DNA of 64,000 nucleotides, taken from IMG/VR virus record IMGVR_UViG_3300009128_000003, positions 1-64,000 of that record; one strand, 5' to 3'. This DNA is from a virus. Made by a program: the position numbers and the translations under genes. How positions within the stretch are numbered: the first letter of the stretch is position 1; every line of letters begins with the position of its first letter. The notes beneath the pieces were generated by a model that worked only from the letters and a program-made list of their open reading frames with translations, made no database searches and had not been told where the DNA came from. Positions 24,576 through 31,791 of this stretch are shown here, one piece after another.

Positions 24576-25685
24576 TTAAAGCATTGATATTATTTTATCT
24601 AAGTCTTGCGGGTTTGTCAAGCTTAAATTTGATTTTTTATAGCGCCCTTTGATTTTTACAGCAACTGTGAAGCTGGTGGAGCTATTGGCTCCCATGGAGG
24701 GCTTTAGTCTTAATCGCAAATCACAGTTTAGTCCCAAGTCTCCGAACATGGGCACATCAATAATTGTTTGTGCAGGCGTCTTTAGGGCGTAAAGTCCTGC
24801 TTGCCCAATCTGAATGAACGAATCGCCCTTATCTGCATAGTAACCCGCAATCCGTGAGAATTCAAACGGCACCTTCTTGTCCGTCTTCCCATCAAACCAT
24901 TTGGTTTGTAAATCTTTCTTGAGTTCTCCGGTCTTTTGCGTTGGCAGCAGACCAACGACGCTATTGCCGCGCAGGTTTAAGCGCCGATCATACAAGTCCG
25001 GAAACTTGGCGTAGTGGTTGAGCCAGTCTCGCAAGTAGTCATTGAATAGAGAACCGAAAACCTTTTCGTTCTTAACAAAACCAGCAGTGCGGCGAGGCTC
25101 CCAGCTTTTAGACTGAATGTTGTACTCAATCCGAAACTGTCCGAAGTCTGCCGAGAGCGCGGTCTTAAGTTCGATGGACATCATCTTGCGTCCGTTCTTT
25201 AAGATAGTTAAATCAGAGCCGTGACCGAACCCGGCAGTCGTGGCGGTGATGCCAGCATGCCGGTATCGACTAGTGATCTCAGTCGCCAATTTTTCTTCGA
25301 AGTCCATGCCGGCTGATGCTGCAGTGCGGCGCTTTTGTTTAACGACAACGTAGGCGGATCCGCCGGAGGCAGCTTTAAGCTCTAAGCGACCCAGCGAACT
25401 GCGAGTTGAATTGGGGTTGTAAACGAAGCCGAGAGGGCTGAGCATCTGCTCTAATTTCTGCATCGTCTCTTGGCGGTTGTCGTCTAAGACACGGATCTCA
25501 TTCTTGACGATCTTATACTCGTAGCCTTCTGCCTCGATTGCACGGATGGCGCGCTGTAGATTGTTCTCAGGTCCATCTTCCGGTGATGGCAGCGGCGTGG
25601 TAGCGTCATCCTCCATTTCGGATGGGATGTCGACCTCCTCTTCCATCGCCCTCTTAAAACTAATATGTAACTCGTTCATGTTCAT
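24576..25685 (-). CDS. PD-(D/E)XK nuclease-like protein
   Basis: The 369-residue protein has a GMDFEEKLATEI helix at about residue 125, then HGSDLTILKNG and KMMSIELKTALS. Glu, Asp and Glu-x-Lys in that order fit a PD-(D/E)XK catalytic core. The C-terminal half is beta-rich (DVPMFGDLGL, LRLRLKPSMG). The N-terminal 110 residues form a separate helical part. It overlaps the D12 methyltransferase stop codon (ATGA) and precedes recA, so it could work with either: restriction-like with the methyltransferase, or DNA-end processing with recA. Both are inferences. Confidence 0.7.
   Translation of the reverse strand: MNMNELHISFKRAMEEEVDIPSEMEDDATTPLPSPEDGPENNLQRAIRAIEAEGYEYKIVKNEIRVLDDNRQETMQKLEQMLSPLGFVYNPNSTRSSLGRLELKAASGGSAYVVVKQKRRTAASAGMDFEEKLATEITSRYRHAGITATTAGFGHGSDLTILKNGRKMMSIELKTALSADFGQFRIEYNIQSKSWEPRRTAGFVKNEKVFGSLFNDYLRDWLNHYAKFPDLYDRRLNLRGNSVVGLLPTQKTGELKKDLQTKWFDGKTDKKVPFEFSRIAGYYADKGDSFIQIGQAGLYALKTPAQTIIDVPMFGDLGLNCDLRLRLKPSMGANSSTSFTVAVKIKGRYKKSNLSLTNPQDLDKIISML
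24592..24620 (-). promoter_or_regulatory. sigma70-type promoter of recA
   Basis: Minus-strand TTGACA (24615-24620), 17 bp, TAAAAT (24592-24597), inside the 3' end of the upstream PD-(D/E)XK gene. Confidence 0.75.
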
Positions 25686-26482
25686 CTCGCAATAATTAGT
25701 ATCTCAGATGACTCTTTACTCTTATTCATCCCGTAAGACCATTCTGTTTCAATAATCTCATAATCTTTATACATCTTTTTAATTTCTTTGCAATTGTTAT
25801 ATGACATAACCCATCCAGCTCTCTTTGTCAACAAGCTGTGTAATCTTTCGTGATCAAACGAGTTGTGTAGATTCCCACTAATCCCATAGAGAGAATTCTG
25901 AGACCCTTTCAGCATATATGGTGGATCAAGATATAAGAAAGCTTTTGGGTGATAGCCCATCGCGTCTTCAAAATCGGCATAATCTACTCTAAAGTTTTTG
26001 GCTTCGAAATCCCTTAATCTTTGAACCGACGAATCTGTAAATCTTGCATATGAAGCCCTCTCGGACCATCCACCACTAAATGTAGCGCCAGAAAAACTAG
26101 CGCGATTAATAGCATAATACCTTGCTGCTCTCTCGTAAGAAAACATAAACGATTCAGTCTTAAGATCCTCTCGGTACTGGTGAAATGACTCTTTTGAACA
26201 GCCTGTCACGGTATCGCCGTTTCGAATCTCATATTGTTCTCGCAGGCTTTGCACCTCGTCAGCTAGATGATCGTTGTCTGCGCATAGCGCCATCCAGAAC
26301 CATACTAGCTGCTTCATCTTGTCGTAGCCGCGCACCTCAGTGCCCCTGTCGGCAACTGCTAGCTCAACAGAGCCTCCGCCAAAGAAAGGCGAGCAAAGTC
26401 GGTCAATGTCTTCCGGGATGTGAGGCAAGATGTGCTTAACAGCACGTGATTTGCCGCCTGGGTAGCGTAACGGTGTCTTCAT
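25682..26482 (-). CDS. D12-class N6-adenine DNA methyltransferase (Dam)
   Basis: The 266-residue protein has all D12 motifs: LRYPGGKSRAVKHILPHIP, the FFGGGSVELA loop that binds S-adenosylmethionine, NRASFSGATFSGG, and catalytic DPPY in FLYLDPPYMLKG. It methylates adenine in a short site. The phage also has a Dam-type enzyme at 9806-10279 and a degenerate D12 relative at 544-1314. It overlaps the PD-(D/E)XK gene downstream. The upstream gap (26483-26551) shows no convincing promoter. Confidence 0.92.
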   Translation of the reverse strand: MKTPLRYPGGKSRAVKHILPHIPEDIDRLCSPFFGGGSVELAVADRGTEVRGYDKMKQLVWFWMALCADNDHLADEVQSLREQYEIRNGDTVTGCSKESFHQYREDLKTESFMFSYERAARYYAINRASFSGATFSGGWSERASYARFTDSSVQRLRDFEAKNFRVDYADFEDAMGYHPKAFLYLDPPYMLKGSQNSLYGISGNLHNSFDHERLHSLLTKRAGWVMSYNNCKEIKKMYKDYEIIETEWSYGMNKSKESSEILIIAR

Positions 26483-26551
26483 TATAAAACCAAAAATCTC
26501 AAAAATATACCGGCGAAAAAATTTGGGAGATCGACATTTTAAGATTTTTTG

Positions 26552-27277
26552 TCAAGCTGACAACCACGCCTCGATACAAGCATTGGCCAATAATTCGCGC
26601 CGTTCACAGTCCTCGTCATACAAGAAATAAGGCTCATCGGGATATAGGCGACCACTATCAATGATATACTTGTCTTGTTTGTGAGCACATGTCCTGCAAA
26701 CAAAATCATAATCATTCTTTTCCATGCGGATGTGTCTCTTAATTTCATCAATGTGATGTAACAACAGCTCATTGTCTGTAAAATACCCCAATGCGTAATT
26801 TGACTTTGTCTTGGCGTACGCGTACTCATATACTTCTTTTTCCGTGTAGCGAGGGTTTTGTTTTTTTATATACCAAATCGTTTTTTTGTATTCTTTTAAC
26901 GTAAAGGCTCCCTTCTCATTAGTTTGATGAACAATGTATTCCGGGATCATCGAGCAAAACTTATCATCATCCACAGCACGAGTTGCCAAAACTCTATAGG
27001 GTGTAGGGTGCCAATTATGTTGCAGCACGGGTTCTGTACTTTCCTTCTCGCAGCATGGGCACGTAAATGTTCCACCTTTTGTGATAGACAATAGCTCTAA
27101 ATCTCTCATATCTTTAAGCCATTTGTAAGTATATGGCTTCTTGAACTGTGTTTTAGAAAGCATTTTCAAAACATGCTTTTTGGTTCGATATGGATTTTTC
27201 AGATTCTTATTGTTTATCTTTCTGATAGCTATATCTAACTCGCTTAAAAGCGACTGTTGATTTACTGCCTGTGTCAC
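26552..27277 (-). CDS. Uncharacterised cysteine-rich (zinc-binding) protein, GTG start
   Basis: The 241-residue product starts at GTG 27277 behind AAGGAGGGG; the longer reading has no site and crosses a terminator hairpin. It holds FTCPCCEKES and VCRTCAHKQD pairs about 140 residues apart and a basic N-terminal helix (KKHVLKMLSK). Several His and Trp residues follow the first pair (LQHNWHPTPYRV). This could be a split zinc finger or nuclease-like metal site; no family is recognised. It sits alone between terminators. Confidence 0.7.
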   Translation of the reverse strand: MTQAVNQQSLLSELDIAIRKINNKNLKNPYRTKKHVLKMLSKTQFKKPYTYKWLKDMRDLELLSITKGGTFTCPCCEKESTEPVLQHNWHPTPYRVLATRAVDDDKFCSMIPEYIVHQTNEKGAFTLKEYKKTIWYIKKQNPRYTEKEVYEYAYAKTKSNYALGYFTDNELLLHHIDEIKRHIRMEKNDYDFVCRTCAHKQDKYIIDSGRLYPDEPYFLYDEDCERRELLANACIEAWLSA

Positions 27278-27288
27278 GAGCCCCTCCT

Positions 27289-27318
27289 TAAAAACGGCAG
27301 ACTTTTTACCGGTCTGCC
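27289..27318 (-). terminator. Rho-independent terminator of 27333-27581
   Basis: Minus-strand GGCAGAC, a nine-base loop and GTCTGCC (27296-27318) are followed by GTTTTT. It lies between the stop of the small membrane gene and the GTG start at 27277. Confidence 0.75.
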
Positions 27319-27332
27319 AGCGGCTTTTGTAA

Positions 27333-27581
27333 CTACTCAGTTGTAGTTGTGGTAGTTGGGGCGGTCGTGGTGCTATCACCAGTCGTCTCGGGGGTGGTGG
27401 TTGCCGACGCCTCAACTGCTGTGTTGGTCGTGGTAGACTCTGCTGGAGCCACCTCTGCTTCTGACACAGTGGGGGGCTCATATGAACAAGTTCCGTAAAT
27501 GCTGCTAATGACTAAGATGCCACCTACAACGCTCACATGAACCTTCCATTTGGACCATAGGTCCTTGAGTTTATCTAACAT
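27333..27581 (-). CDS. Small single-span protein with a Thr/Ala-rich tail
   Basis: The 82-residue protein has a charged start (LDKLKDLWSKWKV), one hydrophobic helix (about residues 14-32, HVSVVGGILVISSIYG) and a Thr/Ala/Glu-rich tail of 50 residues. A cysteine follows the helix (YGTC) but the residues before it do not fit a lipobox well. It could be a spanin- or holin-accessory-like membrane protein; this is weak inference. It is flanked by terminators on both sides. Confidence 0.65.
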   Translation of the reverse strand: MLDKLKDLWSKWKVHVSVVGGILVISSIYGTCSYEPPTVSEAEVAPAESTTTNTAVEASATTTPETTGDSTTTAPTTTTTTE

Positions 27582-27598
27582 ATTATTGTCTCCTATTT

Positions 27599-27637
27599 AA
27601 AAAAATATGGCAGAGTATTTTAATCCCGCTCTGCCAT
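27599..27637 (-). terminator. Rho-independent terminator of the SSB gene
   Basis: A perfect 9-bp stem (ATGGCAGAG / CTCTGCCAT, 27607-27637) with a 13-base loop is followed by ATTTTTTT on the minus strand. It lies about 25 nt after the SSB stop. Confidence 0.85.
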
Positions 27638-27661
27638 CGGTATCAGACATGCCTATTTACT

Positions 27662-28432
27662 TTAGCCAGACATTAGTTCATCAAATGCACGGTCAACACT
27701 GCTCTTACCGTTGGCAGGACCGTACTTGGCTGTCGTAGATGAGCGGCTTTCTGCGGAGGAATCTCCCGAAAGTTGCTCATCCAAGATAGCGTCTACTTGT
27801 TGAGTACTAAGACGATCAAAGAGACCATCGAAGTCAGGAATGCCATCGAGGAGGGCGGGGATAGCTTCCGTATCTTCAAGCAATGTGGATGTGTTGCGAC
27901 GCATCTTGAGGCTTGTCTGTGGGTATGCACCGGGCTTATTAGGCTTGGTGTAGGTGAGGGTGATATCGGTGCCCTCTTGGCTATCAGTGATATCACCATA
28001 TTCTGGATCGAGGATGTATCCAAGAAGAAGCTCATAAGCCTGCTTGCCGTAGCCGTAGACCTTGATCCCCTCCTCTTCGCGACCTCGCACAACGACGGGT
28101 GAAAAGTAGCGCGTTCGCACAAAGAGACTCTTTGCGAGCTTCTTGCTCTCATCGTCATTGTTATCAACTCCCTCGCGCCAAAGCTTGGAAGCGAATTCGC
28201 AAATTGGACATTCATCGCCGAAGTTTCGCTTCGGACACATGATGCCTCCCTTATGATCGCCCACGTTATAGTGGAAGAACATTTCCTTTAGTGGATCTCC
28301 GTCATTAGTCGGTACGATCCGAATGTCAGTATCTCCCTCGTCTGGCTTAAACCATGGCGAGTTTGCATCCTTGTTTCCTTCTCCGCGAAGGGTTGCGAGC
28401 TTACGTCGCATTAGTTCCATATCAATTCCCAT
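27662..28432 (-). CDS. gp32-like single-stranded DNA-binding protein
   Basis: The 256-residue protein has a basic N-terminal segment (ELMRRKLATLRGEG) like the T4 gp32 cooperativity region, a core with ANSPWFKPDEGDTDIRI, and a zinc motif HKGGIMCPKRNFGDECPIC. It ends in an acidic/Ser-rich part and a DRAFDELMSG tail that may bind replication proteins. It coats single-stranded DNA at the fork. The gene is its own unit with a strong promoter (28486-28514), a hairpin in the leader and a strong terminator. Confidence 0.9.
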   Translation of the reverse strand: MGIDMELMRRKLATLRGEGNKDANSPWFKPDEGDTDIRIVPTNDGDPLKEMFFHYNVGDHKGGIMCPKRNFGDECPICEFASKLWREGVDNNDDESKKLAKSLFVRTRYFSPVVVRGREEEGIKVYGYGKQAYELLLGYILDPEYGDITDSQEGTDITLTYTKPNKPGAYPQTSLKMRRNTSTLLEDTEAIPALLDGIPDFDGLFDRLSTQQVDAILDEQLSGDSSAESRSSTTAKYGPANGKSSVDRAFDELMSG

Positions 28433-28463
28433 TTTTTTCTCCTTTTTAATGGTTAATAAAGTA

Positions 28464-28482
28464 TATCAAGCGTTCCTTGATA
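28464..28482 (-). promoter_or_regulatory. Leader inverted repeat upstream of the SSB gene
   Basis: TATCAAG, five bases, CTTGATA (28464-28482) lies between the promoter and the start codon at 28432. T4 gp32 represses its own translation by binding its leader; a hairpin here could act similarly. Alternatively it is an operator. Confidence 0.45.
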
Positions 28483-28485
28483 CCT

Positions 28486-28514
28486 AATATATCACTCTTG
28501 AACAAGCTTGTCAA
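28486..28514 (-). promoter_or_regulatory. sigma70-type promoter of the SSB gene
   Basis: Minus-strand TTGACA (28509-28514), 17 bp, TATATT (28486-28491). The -35 lies in a near-perfect palindrome (28494-28516) at the 3' end of the upstream gene. Confidence 0.8.
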
Positions 28515-29358
28515 GAGTTTTTTGGTTGTTTTGTACTACGTTAGTGTGGGCAACGCAGAACCCAAAATCGTTATAAGGTGTTTCATAGATTGCATATGAC
28601 AGCTTGCGAAATGCATTTCGGGGTTTATCCTTCAACATGTCTACGAGTCGCTTGTGCAATCCTCCTTCGTTCTCTAATCTCTCAGTCTTTATAGCTAAAT
28701 AATAACATAATTCTCGGGGAGTGTCAAGCTCAAAAAGCCATTTTTCTTCAAGATTTGTTAAATCTAAACCTGCTACGCTCCGAATTCTATTTATGTCTGC
28801 TGGTTTTGATACCTGTCCAATCTCCGGCTCTGTGTGCGTAAAGTAATTTACATGGTGCACGGTTGAAAAAATGAACTGATTCAAAGAGTCATAGTAAGTC
28901 TTAATGGGCAAGTCCCCCATGCAATTCTCTAAATTAAGATTGGACACGATGGTCATTGAGTTAAAAAGCCCTGAGCGAGCATACTCCTGTAGCACGCCAA
29001 AGACTGCATTCTCTATAAGGACTGGATATCCCGTGAGAAGCTCTGTGTCGGGCTTCACATAGATGACATCAATTTTCTTATCCTTTATTTGTTCCAAGAT
29101 CCCCAGCGAGTAGTTGGAGCTATACGAGCCTCCCACGATGAAAAATTGAATGTGTTCTTCTGTGGTTTCAAAAAACTTTGTTACGTTAGGGATGTGCTTC
29201 TCATAAAGCTCGGGATGATCATAAGCTTTTAGTTTGAACTTATATTTAGAATTGCGCTTCACCTTGTCATTCATGACATACACGCTATATTGAGGAATGT
29301 CTTTGAATTTCTCAACAATAGCAGTGGCGGCGTTGCCCAAGCCAACAATGGAAATCAT
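28492..29358 (-). CDS. Putative tubulin/FtsZ-like protein
   Basis: The 288-residue protein starts with a nucleotide-loop pattern MISIVGLGNAATAIVEKF. It continues with VYVMND, IVGGSYSSNYSLG (76-86, at the place of the tubulin signature GGGTGTG), and VIYVKPD as in the 'vvtkPF' strand of FtsZ. LIENAVFGVL and RSGLFNSMTIVSN follow, like the FtsZ helix and T5-like loop that precede IxN. The C-terminal 100 residues resemble no family by eye. The signature is altered (Ser in place of Thr/Gly), so GTP binding is plausible but not certain. It overlaps the small polymerase stop. Related proteins may exist in other T4-like marine phages; jumbo-phage PhuZ is a distant comparison. Confidence 0.5.
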   Translation of the reverse strand: MISIVGLGNAATAIVEKFKDIPQYSVYVMNDKVKRNSKYKFKLKAYDHPELYEKHIPNVTKFFETTEEHIQFFIVGGSYSSNYSLGILEQIKDKKIDVIYVKPDTELLTGYPVLIENAVFGVLQEYARSGLFNSMTIVSNLNLENCMGDLPIKTYYDSLNQFIFSTVHHVNYFTHTEPEIGQVSKPADINRIRSVAGLDLTNLEEKWLFELDTPRELCYYLAIKTERLENEGGLHKRLVDMLKDKPRNAFRKLSYAIYETPYNDFGFCVAHTNVVQNNQKTLDKLVQE

Positions 29359-30530
29359 AGCGTCATCTCTTTTAGATTATAATAATCTTTTCCAGCCTTC
29401 AAATTAGCCAGATAACCGTCCTCAAACGTCTCTTTGATTTTTAAAATTAAATCGCGATCTTCGTCCGAGTAATCAATAACTATTTCATCATGAACAATAT
29501 GTGAGATAAAACTTTTCCTATCTTCCAAAAGTTTATCGATCTCGACTGCTTTTGCCATGACGCGATCTGCAGTTGTGCTTTGAATGAGGTAATTCAATGC
29601 CTTCCTCTCTTCCACCAGAATCTCTCTGTTATATGGTGTCTTAATATAACCGTCTTCATACCACTTGTCAAGTACTTTTTTACGATCATACGCTTCTGCT
29701 TGAATTTCGTTGGAGTCAGGGTTATATAGCCATGCGAAGAATAGCGTTTTAGCCTCGTCACGCGTCACGTCGTGGTCCTTAAAAATGTTTTCGATGTTCC
29801 ATTGGTGGATATCTTTTTGCGGCTGTTCAAGACCGCTCAGTTCGATAAAGGTCCGCAGTTCAGCACCGTTATAATCCAAACTGAGAAGTAAGTCATTATG
29901 TGGCTTCACAATGGCTCGGAACTCCTTCTTTATCGTTAGCATCGGAAAAGAGTCTGGTCGAGTTGTGAGGCGACCGGTCACGGTCCCAAAAAGATTATAG
30001 TCTATATATTGATAGTTTTTTATTAGCTCGGTGAGTTTGTACCGATCCCGAGAAGAGTAGAGCAGATGGTGTGCCTGTGTTACATTCAGGTTAAGACGTT
30101 GGTATTGGATCTTGTGCAGGAGCTTTTGCACACTTGCAAGATGTTCGTAATTGGGGGGTGCCGGAAATGCTTCGAAAACGTGCTCGGTTACCTTGTTTTT
30201 GATCTCGCAAAATTCTAACAGAAAGTCATGAGGAATCAAGTCAAATACGCAATGGTCATTAAGGTTAACCTTGGCGATCTTAAAAGATTTAACATATGCG
30301 CGCATCTTCTTTTGCACAGACACCAGTTGTTCTGTTAAATAGTCCGGACAACAATCCTCAAGGGTGCGACCGGCACTCCGGATCCATGCGTATTCCACCG
30401 ACGGGTCTGTGATTGACCCCGTATACTTCCATGTCTTTGTGAGGTTCTCGGGAAACTTGTCAAAGTGAAGCTTTCCGTCTGTGTAGATCCCGATGCATTC
30501 AGACTTATCGTCAATAGCTTGAAAAATCAT
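29355..30530 (-). CDS. Small family-A DNA polymerase-like protein without exonuclease domains
   Basis: The 391-residue protein carries the family-A palm and finger motifs: GTVTGRLTTRPDSFP, motif A in LSLDYNGAELRTF, motif B RDEAKTLFFAWLYN with the O-helix lysine, a LNYLIQSTTADRVMAKA segment and motif C in HIVHDEIVI. The two catalytic aspartates are thus present. Only about 180 residues precede motif A, so 3'-5' and 5'-3' exonuclease domains are absent. A separate 5' nuclease is at 22268-23248. The start at 30530 overlaps the upstream gene; the ORF's longer start lacks a site. Roles could include gap filling or repair beside DnaE; the role is inferred. Confidence 0.85.
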   Translation of the reverse strand: MIFQAIDDKSECIGIYTDGKLHFDKFPENLTKTWKYTGSITDPSVEYAWIRSAGRTLEDCCPDYLTEQLVSVQKKMRAYVKSFKIAKVNLNDHCVFDLIPHDFLLEFCEIKNKVTEHVFEAFPAPPNYEHLASVQKLLHKIQYQRLNLNVTQAHHLLYSSRDRYKLTELIKNYQYIDYNLFGTVTGRLTTRPDSFPMLTIKKEFRAIVKPHNDLLLSLDYNGAELRTFIELSGLEQPQKDIHQWNIENIFKDHDVTRDEAKTLFFAWLYNPDSNEIQAEAYDRKKVLDKWYEDGYIKTPYNREILVEERKALNYLIQSTTADRVMAKAVEIDKLLEDRKSFISHIVHDEIVIDYSDEDRDLILKIKETFEDGYLANLKAGKDYYNLKEMTL

Positions 30531-31773
30531 TAGTTGACATACCCATATCGTCAATTGTTATATTATCGATGGCGCCAGAAGCAAAATCTGCTTTTACCTG
30601 AGCAATCCTCTTCTTTATAAGATAACCTATCGAGCCGCTCTTGTCAAATGGTTTGTTCATTATTTGTTCGAATCCAAAACTAATAGCCCACAAAGAATTG
30701 GTATGTTTGGTAAAATTGATAAATTCCTTGATGATCTTTTTCATGTGAGATGCCGGCATATCTGGCTTCTCCTCATAAAGGCGCATCTGTAAATATATTT
30801 TTATGAAGTAGTAGGCGTCGAATTTTCTTACCAACTCGTCGGCAGTATAGTTCTCTGAATACACAACGCGTGTCTGAATGCTGCCATCTGCACAGGTTTC
30901 TACTTCTTCATACGCCTCAAGGCGCGCTGCGTTGTACATCTCTAGTAGGTGCGGGACAAGCTCATTAAAATATTGGGAGAACGCGGTGGCGTAAGCATCA
31001 TCCATTACAGACTTATATCCGAATTGCCGGGCTTGCTGCATCATTAGATCTGACCTCACATCCGCAACAATTCGCCACGGCACATGACAATCTACCATAA
31101 ATCCGTAAGAATTGCAAGTTCGCACAAAAAAGTCCCAGTTTCTACTATTAACGAGGCGAGTCATTTTCTCTTCATCGTTAATATAATCCATATCGGCTAT
31201 TTCAATAGCCAACCCAGATGACATTATCGAACACTCGGCGCTCTTAATAAAGCCCGGATACGTCACAGGCTTCGTTGCTAAAATGCTTCGCATGTTGATG
31301 AAAAAGTAATCGATAAACTGTTCGAAATTAGTGATGCGGACGCCGCTAGCTTTGATCGAGTCCCCTACTAATGCGGAATACAGTTTTCTATATTGGAGAT
31401 ATAGAGTAGAGGGTGACGTGTAGGCTTTATAAGCTTTAAGCTGGCTTAAATAAGGATCATTAACATCAATCTGCCCATTGGATGCACACTTCTGAAACTG
31501 GAGTGCCATGGCGTTGAATACGTCTGCCACAAAGTTTAAGGCGTGGGGTGCTTGAGCCACTTCTGCCGCCGACGCAAGAGGACTCAGGAGCGTTTCTCCT
31601 ACCACCACCGGCAGGAATCGAGATGTAACTCTTCCATATAATATTTTCTCTCCTCGGTAAAAATCCACAATATTGCTGTCACCACGCGAAAGCAATTGGG
31701 CGCGATATAGTTGGCGCTTATTGAATAGCTTAAAAGAAGTCTCAGTATTTTTTTCGGCATAGAAGTCTGACAT
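30511..31773 (-). CDS. Uncharacterised virion-type protein
   Basis: The 420-residue protein starts MSDFYAEKNTETSFKLFNKR and is predicted alpha/beta without enzyme motifs. It follows the 1549-residue baseplate-like gene by 18 nt and overlaps the small polymerase. Similar proteins occur beside baseplate genes in marine T4-like phages. A baseplate or tail role is inferred from context only. Confidence 0.65.
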   Translation of the reverse strand: MSDFYAEKNTETSFKLFNKRQLYRAQLLSRGDSNIVDFYRGEKILYGRVTSRFLPVVVGETLLSPLASAAEVAQAPHALNFVADVFNAMALQFQKCASNGQIDVNDPYLSQLKAYKAYTSPSTLYLQYRKLYSALVGDSIKASGVRITNFEQFIDYFFINMRSILATKPVTYPGFIKSAECSIMSSGLAIEIADMDYINDEEKMTRLVNSRNWDFFVRTCNSYGFMVDCHVPWRIVADVRSDLMMQQARQFGYKSVMDDAYATAFSQYFNELVPHLLEMYNAARLEAYEEVETCADGSIQTRVVYSENYTADELVRKFDAYYFIKIYLQMRLYEEKPDMPASHMKKIIKEFINFTKHTNSLWAISFGFEQIMNKPFDKSGSIGYLIKKRIAQVKADFASGAIDNITIDDMGMSTNDFSSY

Positions 31774-31791
31774 ATCTTAGTTTCTCACTTG

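Noticed and set aside
26549-26563. TTGTCAAGCTGACAA palindrome containing TTGACA before the D12 gene
   Set aside because: No -10 at 16-18 bp follows, and no T run follows on the minus strand, so neither a promoter nor a terminator can be supported.
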